A DNA stretch of 10,872 nucleotides from positions 1 through 10,872 of the forward strand of contig SKQZ01000061.1 of the NCBI GenBank assembly GCA_007118765.1, in the 5' to 3' direction. The notes beneath the pieces are model-generated. The model searched no databases, was not told where the DNA came from, and saw nothing but the letters and a program-made list of their open reading frames with translations. Position 1 is the stretch's first letter. Every line of letters starts with the position of its first letter. Shown here piece by piece: positions 1 through 7,740 of this stretch. Origin of the DNA: Candidatus Hydrogenedentota bacterium. GTDB taxonomy: Bacteria; Hydrogenedentota; Hydrogenedentia; Hydrogenedentales; CAITNO01. The position numbers and the translations under genes are program-made.

Positions 1-110
1 AGGCCGCCGGCTGACAGCGTGTTAGTACACGTCGAAGTCGGCGGGCAAGCAAAGTGCCTGATATGGTGTAAGATTCGCAGGCGCAACAGAAATCTTGTGA
101 AATATGCGGG
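1..110 (+). repeat. MITE-like palindromic repeat, copy A (left-truncated by window start)
   Basis: This is the right-hand 110 bp of a 175-bp repeat found four times here, in the same orientation as copy C. It contains the central hairpin (arms CGTGT and ACACG around TAGT) and ends with the terminal motif GTGAAATATGCGGG. The next four bases are CCAG, one change from the CTAG that flanks copies B and D. It lies 54 bp past the stop codon of the secreted Ig-like protein gene. The first 65 bases of the element should lie outside the window. Confidence 0.9.
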
Positions 111-123
111 CCAGCCGCAAGAC

Positions 124-145
124 GGAAATAAGGTCACATTTGACC
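124..145 (-). terminator. possible weak intrinsic terminator after the Ig-like protein gene
   Basis: On the minus strand, 19 bases past the stop codon, GGTCA and TGACC form a perfect 5-bp stem around the loop AATG, followed directly by TTATTTC. The stem is short and the T-run is interrupted, so termination may be weak. The neighbouring palindromic repeat could add a second structure to the transcript. Confidence 0.4.
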
Positions 146-164
146 CGTGTGTCCAGCGCTATTG

Positions 165-1199
165 TTACGAGCGCCGGTTGTGCCGGACGCCTGCGCCGGT
201 AATAACTACTGCCAGCAAACCAAGCATCAACAGGGAACCGGTGGGCAAACTGCCTTCGGGAAAAACCTCCAGCGTGAAGGGGTCGCTTTCCCACAGCGCC
301 TTGCTTTCGTCCTCTATGAACAGCACATAATCTCCGGCATCCGCGAAATCAGCAAACGGGATGTGGTATTCGGGGCCTTCCGCGCCAATGATTTCCGATC
401 CGTCCTTATGCCATTCAAAGTCCAATTCACCAACCAGTGATGTCCACTGGCCTACCAGGGTGATACTTTGGCCCACCTCAGCACGGCGCGGTCCGGTGAT
501 GCGCACACTTGGCGGTGGCGGTTCGCCCTCGCCCTCGCCTTCGCCTTCGCCCTCCGGCTCACCTTCATCAGACCCCGCATAATAAATGGTAACCCACCAT
601 TCATTCACCCACTCGCCTGCAACATTACTGCCTTGTCCCCAGAGCGTCCATGTCTGATTCACGGGGCGACCGTTAAAGGTGGTGATGCCGGTAACGGTAT
701 GATCAAAGTCAATCATGTCGAACCATGTGGGGAAGGTGTAGGTGTTGGCCGCCGCATCGCGCAATTCGAAGGTGCAGTCTTCCGCAAAGGCCGCCGTGCC
801 ACGTATCCGGGCGGTGACGGAGCTCACCTCAGCACCCGCCGGGGCGCCTGAAATGATAATGTCGGCTGAATTGGCGGGGTTGAGGGCGAAACCAACGCCG
901 TCATAGCCGGTGATATCTTTCTGCGATTTGTCCGGTGGAAATGGCGCGACTTCCGTGTGTGTGCGAAACACGTCAAAGGATGTCCCGCGGGCATGCAGTT
1001 CCCGGACAGCATCGTTTGGAAGCGACGCCCGCTGCATTCCGTCAACACCCCGCTGTATAACCACGGGGGCGCCAACAATCTCGGCAAGCCACTCCGGGGA
1101 AATTTCTTCGTTGAACCGCACCTCCGATATGGTGGCCGCGGAGGCAGCAAAGGCAAAAAATACGCCTGCAACTACAAGGGGGATCGCGCACTTAATCAT
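165..1199 (-). CDS. secreted Ig-like surface protein with Glu-Gly repeat linker and C-terminal anchor
   Basis: Unrecognised 344-aa exported protein. The start at 1199 is chosen because GGAGA lies 7 nt upstream and residues 1-21 form a clear signal peptide ending in AASA. Residues about 100-208 look like a beta-sandwich ending in a Trp-rich strand, loosely like P-domain-type jelly rolls (weak inference). Residues 214-226 are an alternating Glu/Gly tract, followed by PPPP. Residues 231-312 look like an Ig fold: FEWHKDG for the core Trp strand and DAGDYV where DxGxYxC is usual, without the disulfide cysteines. The C-terminus has LPTG, a hydrophobic segment (about 322-337) and a basic tail RHNRRS, the layout of a sorting or anchoring signal. 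It is probably displayed on the cell surface, with the acidic linker as a spacer. It lies downstream of nifU but has its own promoter. Function unknown. Confidence 0.8.
   Translation of the reverse strand: MIKCAIPLVVAGVFFAFAASAATISEVRFNEEISPEWLAEIVGAPVVIQRGVDGMQRASLPNDAVRELHARGTSFDVFRTHTEVAPFPPDKSQKDITGYDGVGFALNPANSADIIISGAPAGAEVSSVTARIRGTAAFAEDCTFELRDAAANTYTFPTWFDMIDFDHTVTGITTFNGRPVNQTWTLWGQGSNVAGEWVNEWWVTIYYAGSDEGEPEGEGEGEGEGEPPPPSVRITGPRRAEVGQSITLVGQWTSLVGELDFEWHKDGSEIIGAEGPEYHIPFADFADAGDYVLFIEDESKALWESDPFTLEVFPEGSLPTGSLLMLGLLAVVITGAGVRHNRRS
522..560 (-). repeat. in-frame hexanucleotide tract encoding the Glu-Gly linker
   Basis: On the plus strand this reads as degenerate repeats of CGCCCT / CGCCTT, encoding alternating Glu and Gly (residues 214-226) on the minus strand. 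Units of 6 bp keep the frame when copies are gained or lost, so linker length could vary between strains without breaking the gene. Confidence 0.8.
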
Positions 1200-1252
1200 T
1201 GACCATTCTCCTATGCGTTGTGCCTGAACGCATGCACTCCCACCGTGTATGC

Positions 1253-1281
1253 AGTGTACCACAGAAAAGACGCTATGTCAA
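1253..1281 (-). promoter_or_regulatory. sigma70-type promoter for the Ig-like protein gene
   Basis: On the minus strand, a perfect -35 TTGACA (1281-1276) is followed by a 17-nt spacer and a -10 TACACT (1258-1253). Transcription would start near 1246, about 47 nt before the ATG at 1199. It lies in the 144-bp gap after nifU, so the Ig-like gene is probably transcribed separately from nifS-nifU. Confidence 0.75.
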
Positions 1282-1343
1282 CGAAAGAAAGCACGAATAA
1301 TGAAACATCTTGGGTGATCCGGAGTCAATCGGCGAAACAGGCA

Positions 1344-1949
1344 CTACCCGAAATGCTTTTTCATATAGACCTTGAGCAGCGTTTGCGCTTCGTCCTTGCA
1401 TTGGCCGCAGACGGTGCTCATCTTGGTCATTTCCTGCAGTTCCAAAAAGGTGCGCGCCCCCTCCAGAACAGACTCCTCAATCTCATGGTCTGTCACGTTC
1501 ATACATTTACAAATGATCCGCGCTTCTTCCTTCACCACCTTGTCAGACTGGCCGCTCCGTTCGTAGTAGTTATTGATGGCGGCGCGCAGCGCCTTGTCGC
1601 CCAGCACGGAACAGTGGATTTTGTTGTCGGGCAGCTGTCCGAGTGCACCGGCAATCTGTTTGGGCCCCACCTCAAATGCCTCGTCAAGGGTCATCCCCGT
1701 GACCAGTTCGGACATGACGGACGTGCTGGCAATGGCGCTGGCACAGCCGTAGGTTTTCCATTTGCAATCGGTGATTGTGTTGGTGTCTTTGTCAACTTTG
1801 ATCACCACGAGCATTTCGTCGCCACATTGGATATTGCCAACTTTTCCAAGCCCGTCTTCCTGATAGTCGTCGTCTTTCAGGATGTTGCGCGGGTTCATAA
1901 AATGGTCTTTGACAATGTCGGTGTAGGCCCAGGATTCGTGTGCGCCCAT
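1344..1949 (-). CDS. nifU: NifU/IscU-type Fe-S cluster scaffold with C-terminal BFD-like [2Fe-2S] domain
   Basis: This 201-aa cytoplasmic scaffold assembles Fe-S clusters from iron and the sulfur delivered by NifS. Residues about 9-130 are an IscU/NifU N-terminal domain with all expected ligands: Cys42 and Asp44 in QCGDEM, Cys69 in TYGCASAIAS and Cys113 in HCSVLG. Residues about 145-190 carry a BFD-like [2Fe-2S] motif, CKC (Cys147, Cys149) and CGQC (Cys181, Cys184). Full-length nitrogenase-type NifU also has a C-terminal Nfu domain, which is absent here, so the protein is a two-domain form. The start is supported by AAGGAG 7 nt upstream. That ribosome binding site lies within the end of nifS, whose stop is only 3 nt away, so the two are probably translationally coupled. 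No nitrogenase gene is visible, so a housekeeping role is likelier than nitrogen fixation. Confidence 0.95.
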   Translation of the reverse strand: MGAHESWAYTDIVKDHFMNPRNILKDDDYQEDGLGKVGNIQCGDEMLVVIKVDKDTNTITDCKWKTYGCASAIASTSVMSELVTGMTLDEAFEVGPKQIAGALGQLPDNKIHCSVLGDKALRAAINNYYERSGQSDKVVKEEARIICKCMNVTDHEIEESVLEGARTFLELQEMTKMSTVCGQCKDEAQTLLKVYMKKHFG

Positions 1950-1952
1950 GAA

Positions 1953-3137
1953 TTAACTCCTTGTATAAACAGTGGACATGTCCCGGATTCTGCCGATAAC
2001 GCCGGGCAACTTTTCCAATACATACTCAACGTCTTCCACCGTGTTTTCGCGGCCCAGGCTCATGCGGATGGAGCCATGCGCCTGTTCCACCGGTGTGCCT
2101 GTTGCCAGCAGTACGTGGGACGGGTCCAGCGATCCCGATGCGCAGGCGGAGCCGGTGGACACGGCGATGCCTTCCAAGTCGAGGTACAGCAGAATGCTCT
2201 CGCCCTCGGCGCCGGCAAATGATACGTTCAAGGTGCCGGGGAGCGTATCCGTGTCATGGCCGTTAAAGGACACATCCGGTATGCTCGCTTCAATGCCCTC
2301 GCGCAGCATCTTCTTGAGACCGGCCACCCGGATGGCCTCATCCGCCATCTCTTCGGCGCGCATGGCAACGGCTTTGCCCAGCCCCACAATGCCAAGCGTG
2401 TTTTCCGTGCCCGCCCGGCGGCCACGCTCCTGATGCCCGCCATGCACCAACGGACAGAAGGGTACGCCACGACGCACATACAACGCGCCCACACCTTTGG
2501 GCCCGTAAATTTTGTGGGCGGAGATGGTCAGAAAGTCCACGCCAAGGTCATGCACATTAAAGGGAATCTTGCCAAACGCCTGCACGGCGTCCGTGTGAAA
2601 CAGCGTGCCCTTTTCATGCACAACACGCGCCATCGCCGCAATATCCTGCATCGTGCCGATTTCGTTGTTGGCCATCATCACTGACACTACGCCGGTTTCG
2701 TCCGTAATGCTGTCGCGCAAATCGTCAAGCGAGATTTTGCCCTGCCTGTCAACACCAACAAATGTGACGCGACCGCCCCGTCCCTGCATGCACTTTGATG
2801 TCTCCAGAACACACGGGTGTTCGATGGTGGTGGTGACAATATGTGTCTTGTGAAGACGTTCGCAATCGCAGTTGGTCGCCTGACAGCCCACGGTGGAGAG
2901 CACGGTGTTGTTGCCTTCGGAACCGCTGCCCACAAAAATGATCTCTTCGGGCAGCGCTCCCATGAAGGTCGCTATCGTTTCACGGGCCTCCTCAACATAG
3001 CCCCGTGCCCTGCGACCAAAAGCGTGCATGCTGGACGGATTGCCGAAACAGTCCATCACTTCTGTAAGTGCCTTCTTCACTTCCGGGTGCAGCGGCGTAG
3101 TGGCATTGTGATCCAAATATACGTCTCGGTGTTTCAT
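1953..3137 (-). CDS. nifS: cysteine desulfurase, NifS/IscS family
   Basis: This PLP enzyme converts L-cysteine to L-alanine and passes the persulfide sulfur to the scaffold encoded next door. At 394 aa it has normal family length. It opens with YLDHNATTPLHP, typical of the family. Visible active-site residues are His107 (EHPC, stacking on PLP), Asp183 and Gln186 (HTDAVQ), the PLP lysine Lys209 (SAHKIYGPKG), the mobile-loop sulfur carrier Cys332 (STGSACASGS) and Arg358 (SIRMSLGREN). The SACASG loop followed by LDPSHVL resembles group I NifS/IscS enzymes rather than SufS. A weak GGAT-like ribosome binding site precedes the ATG. It is first in the nifS-nifU pair and starts 47 bp from repeat copy B, so its promoter must lie in or across the edge of that repeat. 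No IscR-like regulator is present. Confidence 0.96.
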   Translation of the reverse strand: MKHRDVYLDHNATTPLHPEVKKALTEVMDCFGNPSSMHAFGRRARGYVEEARETIATFMGALPEEIIFVGSGSEGNNTVLSTVGCQATNCDCERLHKTHIVTTTIEHPCVLETSKCMQGRGGRVTFVGVDRQGKISLDDLRDSITDETGVVSVMMANNEIGTMQDIAAMARVVHEKGTLFHTDAVQAFGKIPFNVHDLGVDFLTISAHKIYGPKGVGALYVRRGVPFCPLVHGGHQERGRRAGTENTLGIVGLGKAVAMRAEEMADEAIRVAGLKKMLREGIEASIPDVSFNGHDTDTLPGTLNVSFAGAEGESILLYLDLEGIAVSTGSACASGSLDPSHVLLATGTPVEQAHGSIRMSLGRENTVEDVEYVLEKLPGVIGRIRDMSTVYTRS

Positions 3138-3184
3138 AAGCGGTATCCAACGTTTGTTTGTCTTGATAATTCATGTTTCCCTAG

Positions 3185-3359
3185 CCCGCATATTTCACAA
3201 GATTTCTGTTGCGCCTGCGAATCTTACACCATATCATGCACTTTGCTTGCCCGCCGACTTCGACGTGTACTAACACGCTGTCAGCCGGCGGCCTGCACAA
3301 AACACCTGCTCTGGCGCAATCTTCACTGGCTCACGACGAAACCTGATGAAATATCCGGG
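3185..3359 (-). repeat. MITE-like palindromic repeat, copy B (complete, 175 bp)
   Basis: Complete copy, inverted relative to A and C. It starts CCCGCATATTTCAC and ends GAAATATCCGGG, so its ends are inverted repeats. CTAG lies directly on both sides (3181-3184 and 3360-3363), a candidate 4-bp target duplication. By eye it differs from copy D at 8 of 171 positions and from copy C at about 9 of 175. The whole element folds back on itself as an imperfect palindrome around a GTGT-AGTA-ACAC-like centre. It encodes no transposase. It separates the nifS 5' end from the 3' end of the DUF4838 operon. The remaining spacer (3364-3484) shows no gene and no convincing intrinsic terminator. Confidence 0.92.
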
Positions 3360-3484
3360 CTAGCTGATCAACACTGGAACAACAACGCCCTATTCCCACG
3401 CCAACACAAGCCGTCTTGTATGTCGAATGACCTCGCCCGGAGCCGTCACCCGGCCGGGGAGTGTGCTGTCCGGCAGATTGCGCG

Positions 3485-5542
3485 TTACTCGGAGGCCAAC
3501 GCTTCCAGCAGCGGCTCAACGTTCCAGCGGCGGCGCTCCCAGAAACTCGACACCCATTGCAGGTCGGAGAAGAACAGGTGCTGGTGGTCTTTGCGAAAGG
3601 CAATAAGTTCCTTGAGCGCTGCCGTTGCCTCGTCCATGCGGTCTTCCGCAATATCCTCCTGGCCATCAAACAACGCCGCCATGCGAATGGCCAGCCGCGC
3701 ATGTTCAAAACCTGCTTGTATAAACTGCACCCGCGCTTCGTATTCGGGCGTCTCGGCGGCGGCGGCGAGTTCAAGCGCTTCTTTCAACAGCGCTTCGGCG
3801 GGCACAAAACTCTCCGGCGGAAATGCTTCGTGCGCATACAGGGCATAGATACTGTACCGCCAGCCGCGCTCCCAAAACACTTCGATAATGCGCAGCAGAT
3901 GCTCAAAAGCATAGTCCTCCCAATAATCAAAGTAGCGCTCCATTGCGTCGGCGGCGGGTCCGAAGGCGGCAAAATACTCCTTTCGTATGTCATCAACGTC
4001 AAGACCGGGATTGGCCATCAAACGCATGTGTATATAAAGGCGCAACCCCTGTGTGGCCCATTGGCCGGTGAGCGAATCAAACGTAGCGCCTTCCATGCCG
4101 TGTTCCCACGCGAACTTGAAAAACTCAGCGGATTGCCGCGTCTCAAAGTGGGGCAGCACATAGCCGTCGTGCAGATAATTGGGCCGGTATCCCATGCGTA
4201 TGCCTGTTCTGCGCCAGCCTTTCCATTGTTCCTTGAGCCATTCGAATGCTTCCTCCGGCACGGGAAAATAGCGCAGATGCGGATCCTGCCATTGCACGTA
4301 TTCGGCGTATATTCTGTTGTTGAGCCGGATGTCGGTGGTGGGCGCGGGAAACTCGTTTTCAAATAGAAATGAGGCGGACACCAATACATCCGGGTTCCGC
4401 TTTTCAGCCTTTGCCTGCATAGTTTTCCAGAACCGCGCGTATCGGTCGGATGTGGCGCCCGCAAAGGCTTCCTGGGCGCGATGATCGGTTTCATACATCC
4501 GGCGGGCAAACCAGGGGATCTCTTCAGGTTGCGGGCCGTCCCACGCACGACAGTCGTCGCAGTAGCACCGACCCGGCCTATCCACGGCGCCCAGCCGCAA
4601 TATGGGGCCGCCGTCCCATTGCGATAGAATGAACGCCTGCAACTCCTCGTTGCTTACACAGATATCAACATGACGCTCGTCAGGGTCGAGTCGGCCTCGT
4701 TCACCGTCGCGACGCATCATGAACCATTCGGGATGCTCTTCGCCATATTCATGCCACCAACCTGCAAAGGTATGGCCCGTGGGCGGCTTCGCATCCAGCC
4801 CGCCCATTCTGTTTCGGCGCAACAACACGCGCACCGCGTCGGCGTATTGTTTCGCCACATCCGGATCGAAGCCGATAGGTACATCTTCCGGATCAAGCGT
4901 GGCGTGTCCTTCCGCTATCGCGCGCATGCGCCCCCAATAGAAACTGCGGAAGCGCAGGGCGGGAGCGTCCAGCGCGTTCACAGCCCCAAGCACAATGGTA
5001 TCGGTCCGCGGGATATATGTTCCAAGTTCGCCGGGCCACAACCACCTGACGCCCAGCACGGACTCCAGAAACTCATATACGCCAAAGAGCGTACCTACGT
5101 TCGGGTTTTCTTCACGCAAGGGATCCTGGTCATCTTCCCGGCCAACAATAAATAAATCGTTGCCTACCGAGCGCAACACATACGCTTCACGCGGCAGCTC
5201 CGCCGGGTCAATGCCGTTGCGACGCGCCGTTTCCGTATCGCCCACATAAATCCGCGAATACGGTTCTTCGGGGACGTCGGGCTCCGTGACCGTTTCAAGC
5301 TGTACGCCCGTTGCCTGTTCCACATGCCATACCAGTTCCTGCGCTGCGTACCCGGCGGTTTCAACAGGTTCCGCCGCCGTGACCACCACAGCCCGCGCCA
5401 TACCGTCCTCCACCAGAATCACCTGTGCCGAAGCACCAACCGAAAATAAAACCGCCACCATAACCGCCGCCGCCAGACCGTGACAACCTCCGACTGCACG
5501 TAGTGATAATGTCGATTGCAATACATCTGTGTTTTTGCTCAT
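3485..5542 (-). CDS. secreted DUF4838-domain glycosidase-like protein
   Basis: This 685-aa exported protein is probably carbohydrate-active. A signal peptide covers residues about 20-39 (hydrophobic stretch ending GASA, then Gln40). Residues about 41-185 look like the N-terminal accessory domain seen in GH67/GH20-like enzymes, with the AAQELVWHVEQATG helix. The FLESVLGVRWLWPGELGTY stretch (159-176) is typical of DUF4838 proteins. Residues about 195-510 would be the DUF4838 catalytic-like region, with a CxCxxC cluster (Cys326, Cys328, Cys331) often seen there; the tail (about 520-680) is helical. The start is set by AAAGGAG 7 nt upstream. The gene follows the fucosidase fusion with one base between TAA and ATG, so the two are co-translated and probably act on the same glycan. 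DUF4838 has no settled activity; a hydrolase role is inferred from family and context. Confidence 0.85.
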   Translation of the reverse strand: MSKNTDVLQSTLSLRAVGGCHGLAAAVMVAVLFSVGASAQVILVEDGMARAVVVTAAEPVETAGYAAQELVWHVEQATGVQLETVTEPDVPEEPYSRIYVGDTETARRNGIDPAELPREAYVLRSVGNDLFIVGREDDQDPLREENPNVGTLFGVYEFLESVLGVRWLWPGELGTYIPRTDTIVLGAVNALDAPALRFRSFYWGRMRAIAEGHATLDPEDVPIGFDPDVAKQYADAVRVLLRRNRMGGLDAKPPTGHTFAGWWHEYGEEHPEWFMMRRDGERGRLDPDERHVDICVSNEELQAFILSQWDGGPILRLGAVDRPGRCYCDDCRAWDGPQPEEIPWFARRMYETDHRAQEAFAGATSDRYARFWKTMQAKAEKRNPDVLVSASFLFENEFPAPTTDIRLNNRIYAEYVQWQDPHLRYFPVPEEAFEWLKEQWKGWRRTGIRMGYRPNYLHDGYVLPHFETRQSAEFFKFAWEHGMEGATFDSLTGQWATQGLRLYIHMRLMANPGLDVDDIRKEYFAAFGPAADAMERYFDYWEDYAFEHLLRIIEVFWERGWRYSIYALYAHEAFPPESFVPAEALLKEALELAAAAETPEYEARVQFIQAGFEHARLAIRMAALFDGQEDIAEDRMDEATAALKELIAFRKDHQHLFFSDLQWVSSFWERRRWNVEPLLEALASE

Positions 5543-5543
5543 G

Positions 5544-7655
5544 TTACAACTCCTTTACCGTCGGGGCGCCCGTAATTTCAACAGCAATGACACTGGCAAT
5601 GGGATGGGGCGCGGCACGGGGGACTTCGAGCGTCCAGCCATCGTCCTGGCGCGTCGCCGACAGGTGTTCGCCGCCATCGAGCAGCGTCGTATTGCGTATA
5701 TCATTTTGCAGACCGGGCACATGCAGGCGCCCGTCTGTCGGCCAATCGAACACATGGAGATAGAGTGTTGCGTCCGCTTCCCGCAGCCGTGTGGTTGACC
5801 GTCCCCAGGGCAGTTTCGGGAAACGGCTTGCCGTCGCGCCATGGATGGCCTCGCTGTTTACATCCATCCACGCGCCAACCTCAAGAAGCCGCTCAACGCT
5901 TGGTTCGGGAATGAGTCCCTCGGCTGTCGGCCCCACATTCAGCAAAAAGTTGCCGCCCTTGCTGACAATATCAATAAGGTTGTGCAGGAGCGTCTCGGTG
6001 CTTTTCCAGTTGTCGTCGTATGACTTGTACCCCCATGTGTCGTTCATGGTCATGCACGTTTCCCAGTCCCGACCCTCAATGCCGGTGGCCGGGATACGCT
6101 GCTCGGGCGTATCCGTATCGCCTTGGAATCCGCCGCCGAGCCGGTTGTTGGTGATAATATCGGGCTGTAACGCAAGGGGCGCCATCAGCTTGCCCGCCCG
6201 TTCCTCATCCATCGTGTATCCGGGGCCGTCCCACCACAGAATGGCCACATCGCCGTAGTTGCTGAGCAGTTCGCGCACTTGCGGCACGGCCACGTCATCA
6301 AGATACGCATCAAAGTCGCCGGCCTGTTCGTCATCCCAATACTGCTTGCGGCGGACAATGCCGCCCGGATGATACCAGTCATTGCCTTCCGAGTAATAGA
6401 AACCCAGTCGCATGCCATGCCGTTCACACGCTTCCACAAGCGGCGCGAGCAGGTCCTTGCCATAGGGGGTGGCCTCAATTACATTCCAGTCGCTGGCTTT
6501 TGTGTCAAACAACGCGAAACCGTCATGGTGTTTGGCCGTAATAACAATGTATTTCATGCCGGCCTGTTTCGCGAGCTGCACCCAGGCGTCGGGATCATAC
6601 TTGACGGGATTGAATTGCGCCGCATACTCGCGGTATTCGGCAAGCGGTATTTCGCCATGAAACATAATCCACTCGCCGATGCCCGGAATCTTCTCGCCCC
6701 GGTGGATGCCCGCGGGCACAGCGTACACCCCCCAATGAATGAACATGCCGAACCGCGCCTCCCGCCACCAGGCCATGCGCGCATCCCGTTCCTCGGCAGT
6801 TTCGTCCGCCCGGAACGGTTGCGGCGCGGTCTCGTCCGCCTCGCGCACCAAACGAAGCCCGAAGTAGTACTGCCCCGACCGGGCCATATCCGCATTACGA
6901 AAGGCCGACCGACAGGGAATGGCGGAATTGAGGTATGCGCCGCCGCGCAGCATGCGTATCCCGCCCCCGGCGTTGTCTTCCCACGCGCTGCCGTCCACGG
7001 GTGCGCCATAATAATCGAGGTGCAGGGCGTCCTGTACCCATTCCCAAACGTTTCCATGCATGTCATGCAGTCCAAAGGCATTGGGGCGCTTCTGCCCCAC
7101 GGGCTGGGTTGCGCCGTCGCTGTTCGCGTTATACCAGCCGTACTCCTGAAGCATGGCCGCATCATCGCCAAAAGAATAGGCACTGTCGCTTCCTGCGCGA
7201 CAGGCATACTCCCATTCCGCTTCGCTTGGCAGCCGGAACGTACCGATATCCAATTCATTGATCGCCGCAACAAATTCCTGCGCACTGTCCCAGGAAACGC
7301 CCTGCACCGGGTGTTGCGGCCCCAGCCCGCCGCGTTCACTGGACGGATTCTCGCCCATTACCGCCGTCCATTGTTCCTGCGTGATCGGGTATGTTCCCAT
7401 GTAGAAGTCATACTCAATGCGCACATGCCGGGGCGGCGATTCGTCCGGGCGCTCATGTGACCCCATGACAAACGTCCCGGCGGGAATCCGCACCATGTCC
7501 AAGGCAACGTCTCCCGGCAACAAATACTGTTCCGTGGAAAGACCGGCATGTCCGGCATACGCGCACACGGCACACAGGCCAATGCCCGTGATCGTGGCGG
7601 TCATTCGGTGTATGGTGTAAAAAAGACTCTTAATCATCGTTGGCGATTTACGCAT
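5544..7655 (-). CDS. FGE/SUMF1-like domain fused to GH29 alpha-L-fucosidase, secreted
   Basis: This 703-aa exported fusion probably cleaves alpha-L-fucose from glycans. Residues about 1-36 form a signal peptide ending near AYAGHAG. Residues about 50-272 are an FGE-sulfatase-type fold: MVRIPAGTFVMGS, LPSEAEWEYACRAG, HGNVWEWVQD, RMLRGGAY and YYFGLRLV. Residues about 285-605 are GH29: RFGMFIHWGVYAVP, ITAKHHDGFALFD, ILWWDGPG with Asp476 as likely nucleophile, WETCMTMNDTWGY and LLNVGPTAEG. A C-terminal beta domain (about 610-697) follows. The acid/base residue is not conserved enough in GH29 to assign by eye. In the FGE part, human Cys336 aligns with Asn243 while Cys341 aligns with Cys248, so formylglycine synthesis is unlikely; glycan binding or structural support is more plausible. 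GGGAG 7 nt upstream sets the start. It is first in an operon with the DUF4838 gene. Confidence 0.93.
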   Translation of the reverse strand: MRKSPTMIKSLFYTIHRMTATITGIGLCAVCAYAGHAGLSTEQYLLPGDVALDMVRIPAGTFVMGSHERPDESPPRHVRIEYDFYMGTYPITQEQWTAVMGENPSSERGGLGPQHPVQGVSWDSAQEFVAAINELDIGTFRLPSEAEWEYACRAGSDSAYSFGDDAAMLQEYGWYNANSDGATQPVGQKRPNAFGLHDMHGNVWEWVQDALHLDYYGAPVDGSAWEDNAGGGIRMLRGGAYLNSAIPCRSAFRNADMARSGQYYFGLRLVREADETAPQPFRADETAEERDARMAWWREARFGMFIHWGVYAVPAGIHRGEKIPGIGEWIMFHGEIPLAEYREYAAQFNPVKYDPDAWVQLAKQAGMKYIVITAKHHDGFALFDTKASDWNVIEATPYGKDLLAPLVEACERHGMRLGFYYSEGNDWYHPGGIVRRKQYWDDEQAGDFDAYLDDVAVPQVRELLSNYGDVAILWWDGPGYTMDEERAGKLMAPLALQPDIITNNRLGGGFQGDTDTPEQRIPATGIEGRDWETCMTMNDTWGYKSYDDNWKSTETLLHNLIDIVSKGGNFLLNVGPTAEGLIPEPSVERLLEVGAWMDVNSEAIHGATASRFPKLPWGRSTTRLREADATLYLHVFDWPTDGRLHVPGLQNDIRNTTLLDGGEHLSATRQDDGWTLEVPRAAPHPIASVIAVEITGAPTVKEL

Positions 7656-7740
7656 GGCAATACTCCCGTTTCGTTCAAATCATTACAACAGACACGTATG
7701 CGGACACCGGCACTTTCACCCGCACAGCCACAACAAAGGC

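Noticed and set aside
1..110. Possible CRISPR array from repeated sequence
   Set aside because: The copies are 175 bp, kilobases apart and in both orientations, with genes between them, so they are dispersed repeats and not direct repeats with spacers.
522..560. Possible phase-variable repeat
   Set aside because: The unit is 6 bp and cannot shift the frame; only linker length would change.
1218..2222. Long plus-strand open frame (334 codons) opposite nifU and nifS
   Set aside because: It is the antisense of two well-conserved genes, has low-complexity His/Val-rich composition and no family motif.
1344..3137. nif genes as evidence of nitrogen fixation
   Set aside because: NifS and NifU also serve as general Fe-S assembly proteins, and no nitrogenase gene is visible.
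3420..3470. GC-rich inverted sequence (CCCGGCCGGG) after the DUF4838 stop as an intrinsic terminator
   Set aside because: The palindrome has no loop to form a stable RNA hairpin and no T-run follows it on the minus strand.
6279..7460. Plus-strand open frame of 393 codons opposite the FGE-GH29 gene
   Set aside because: It is a shadow of a GC-rich gene whose conserved motifs are all on the minus strand.
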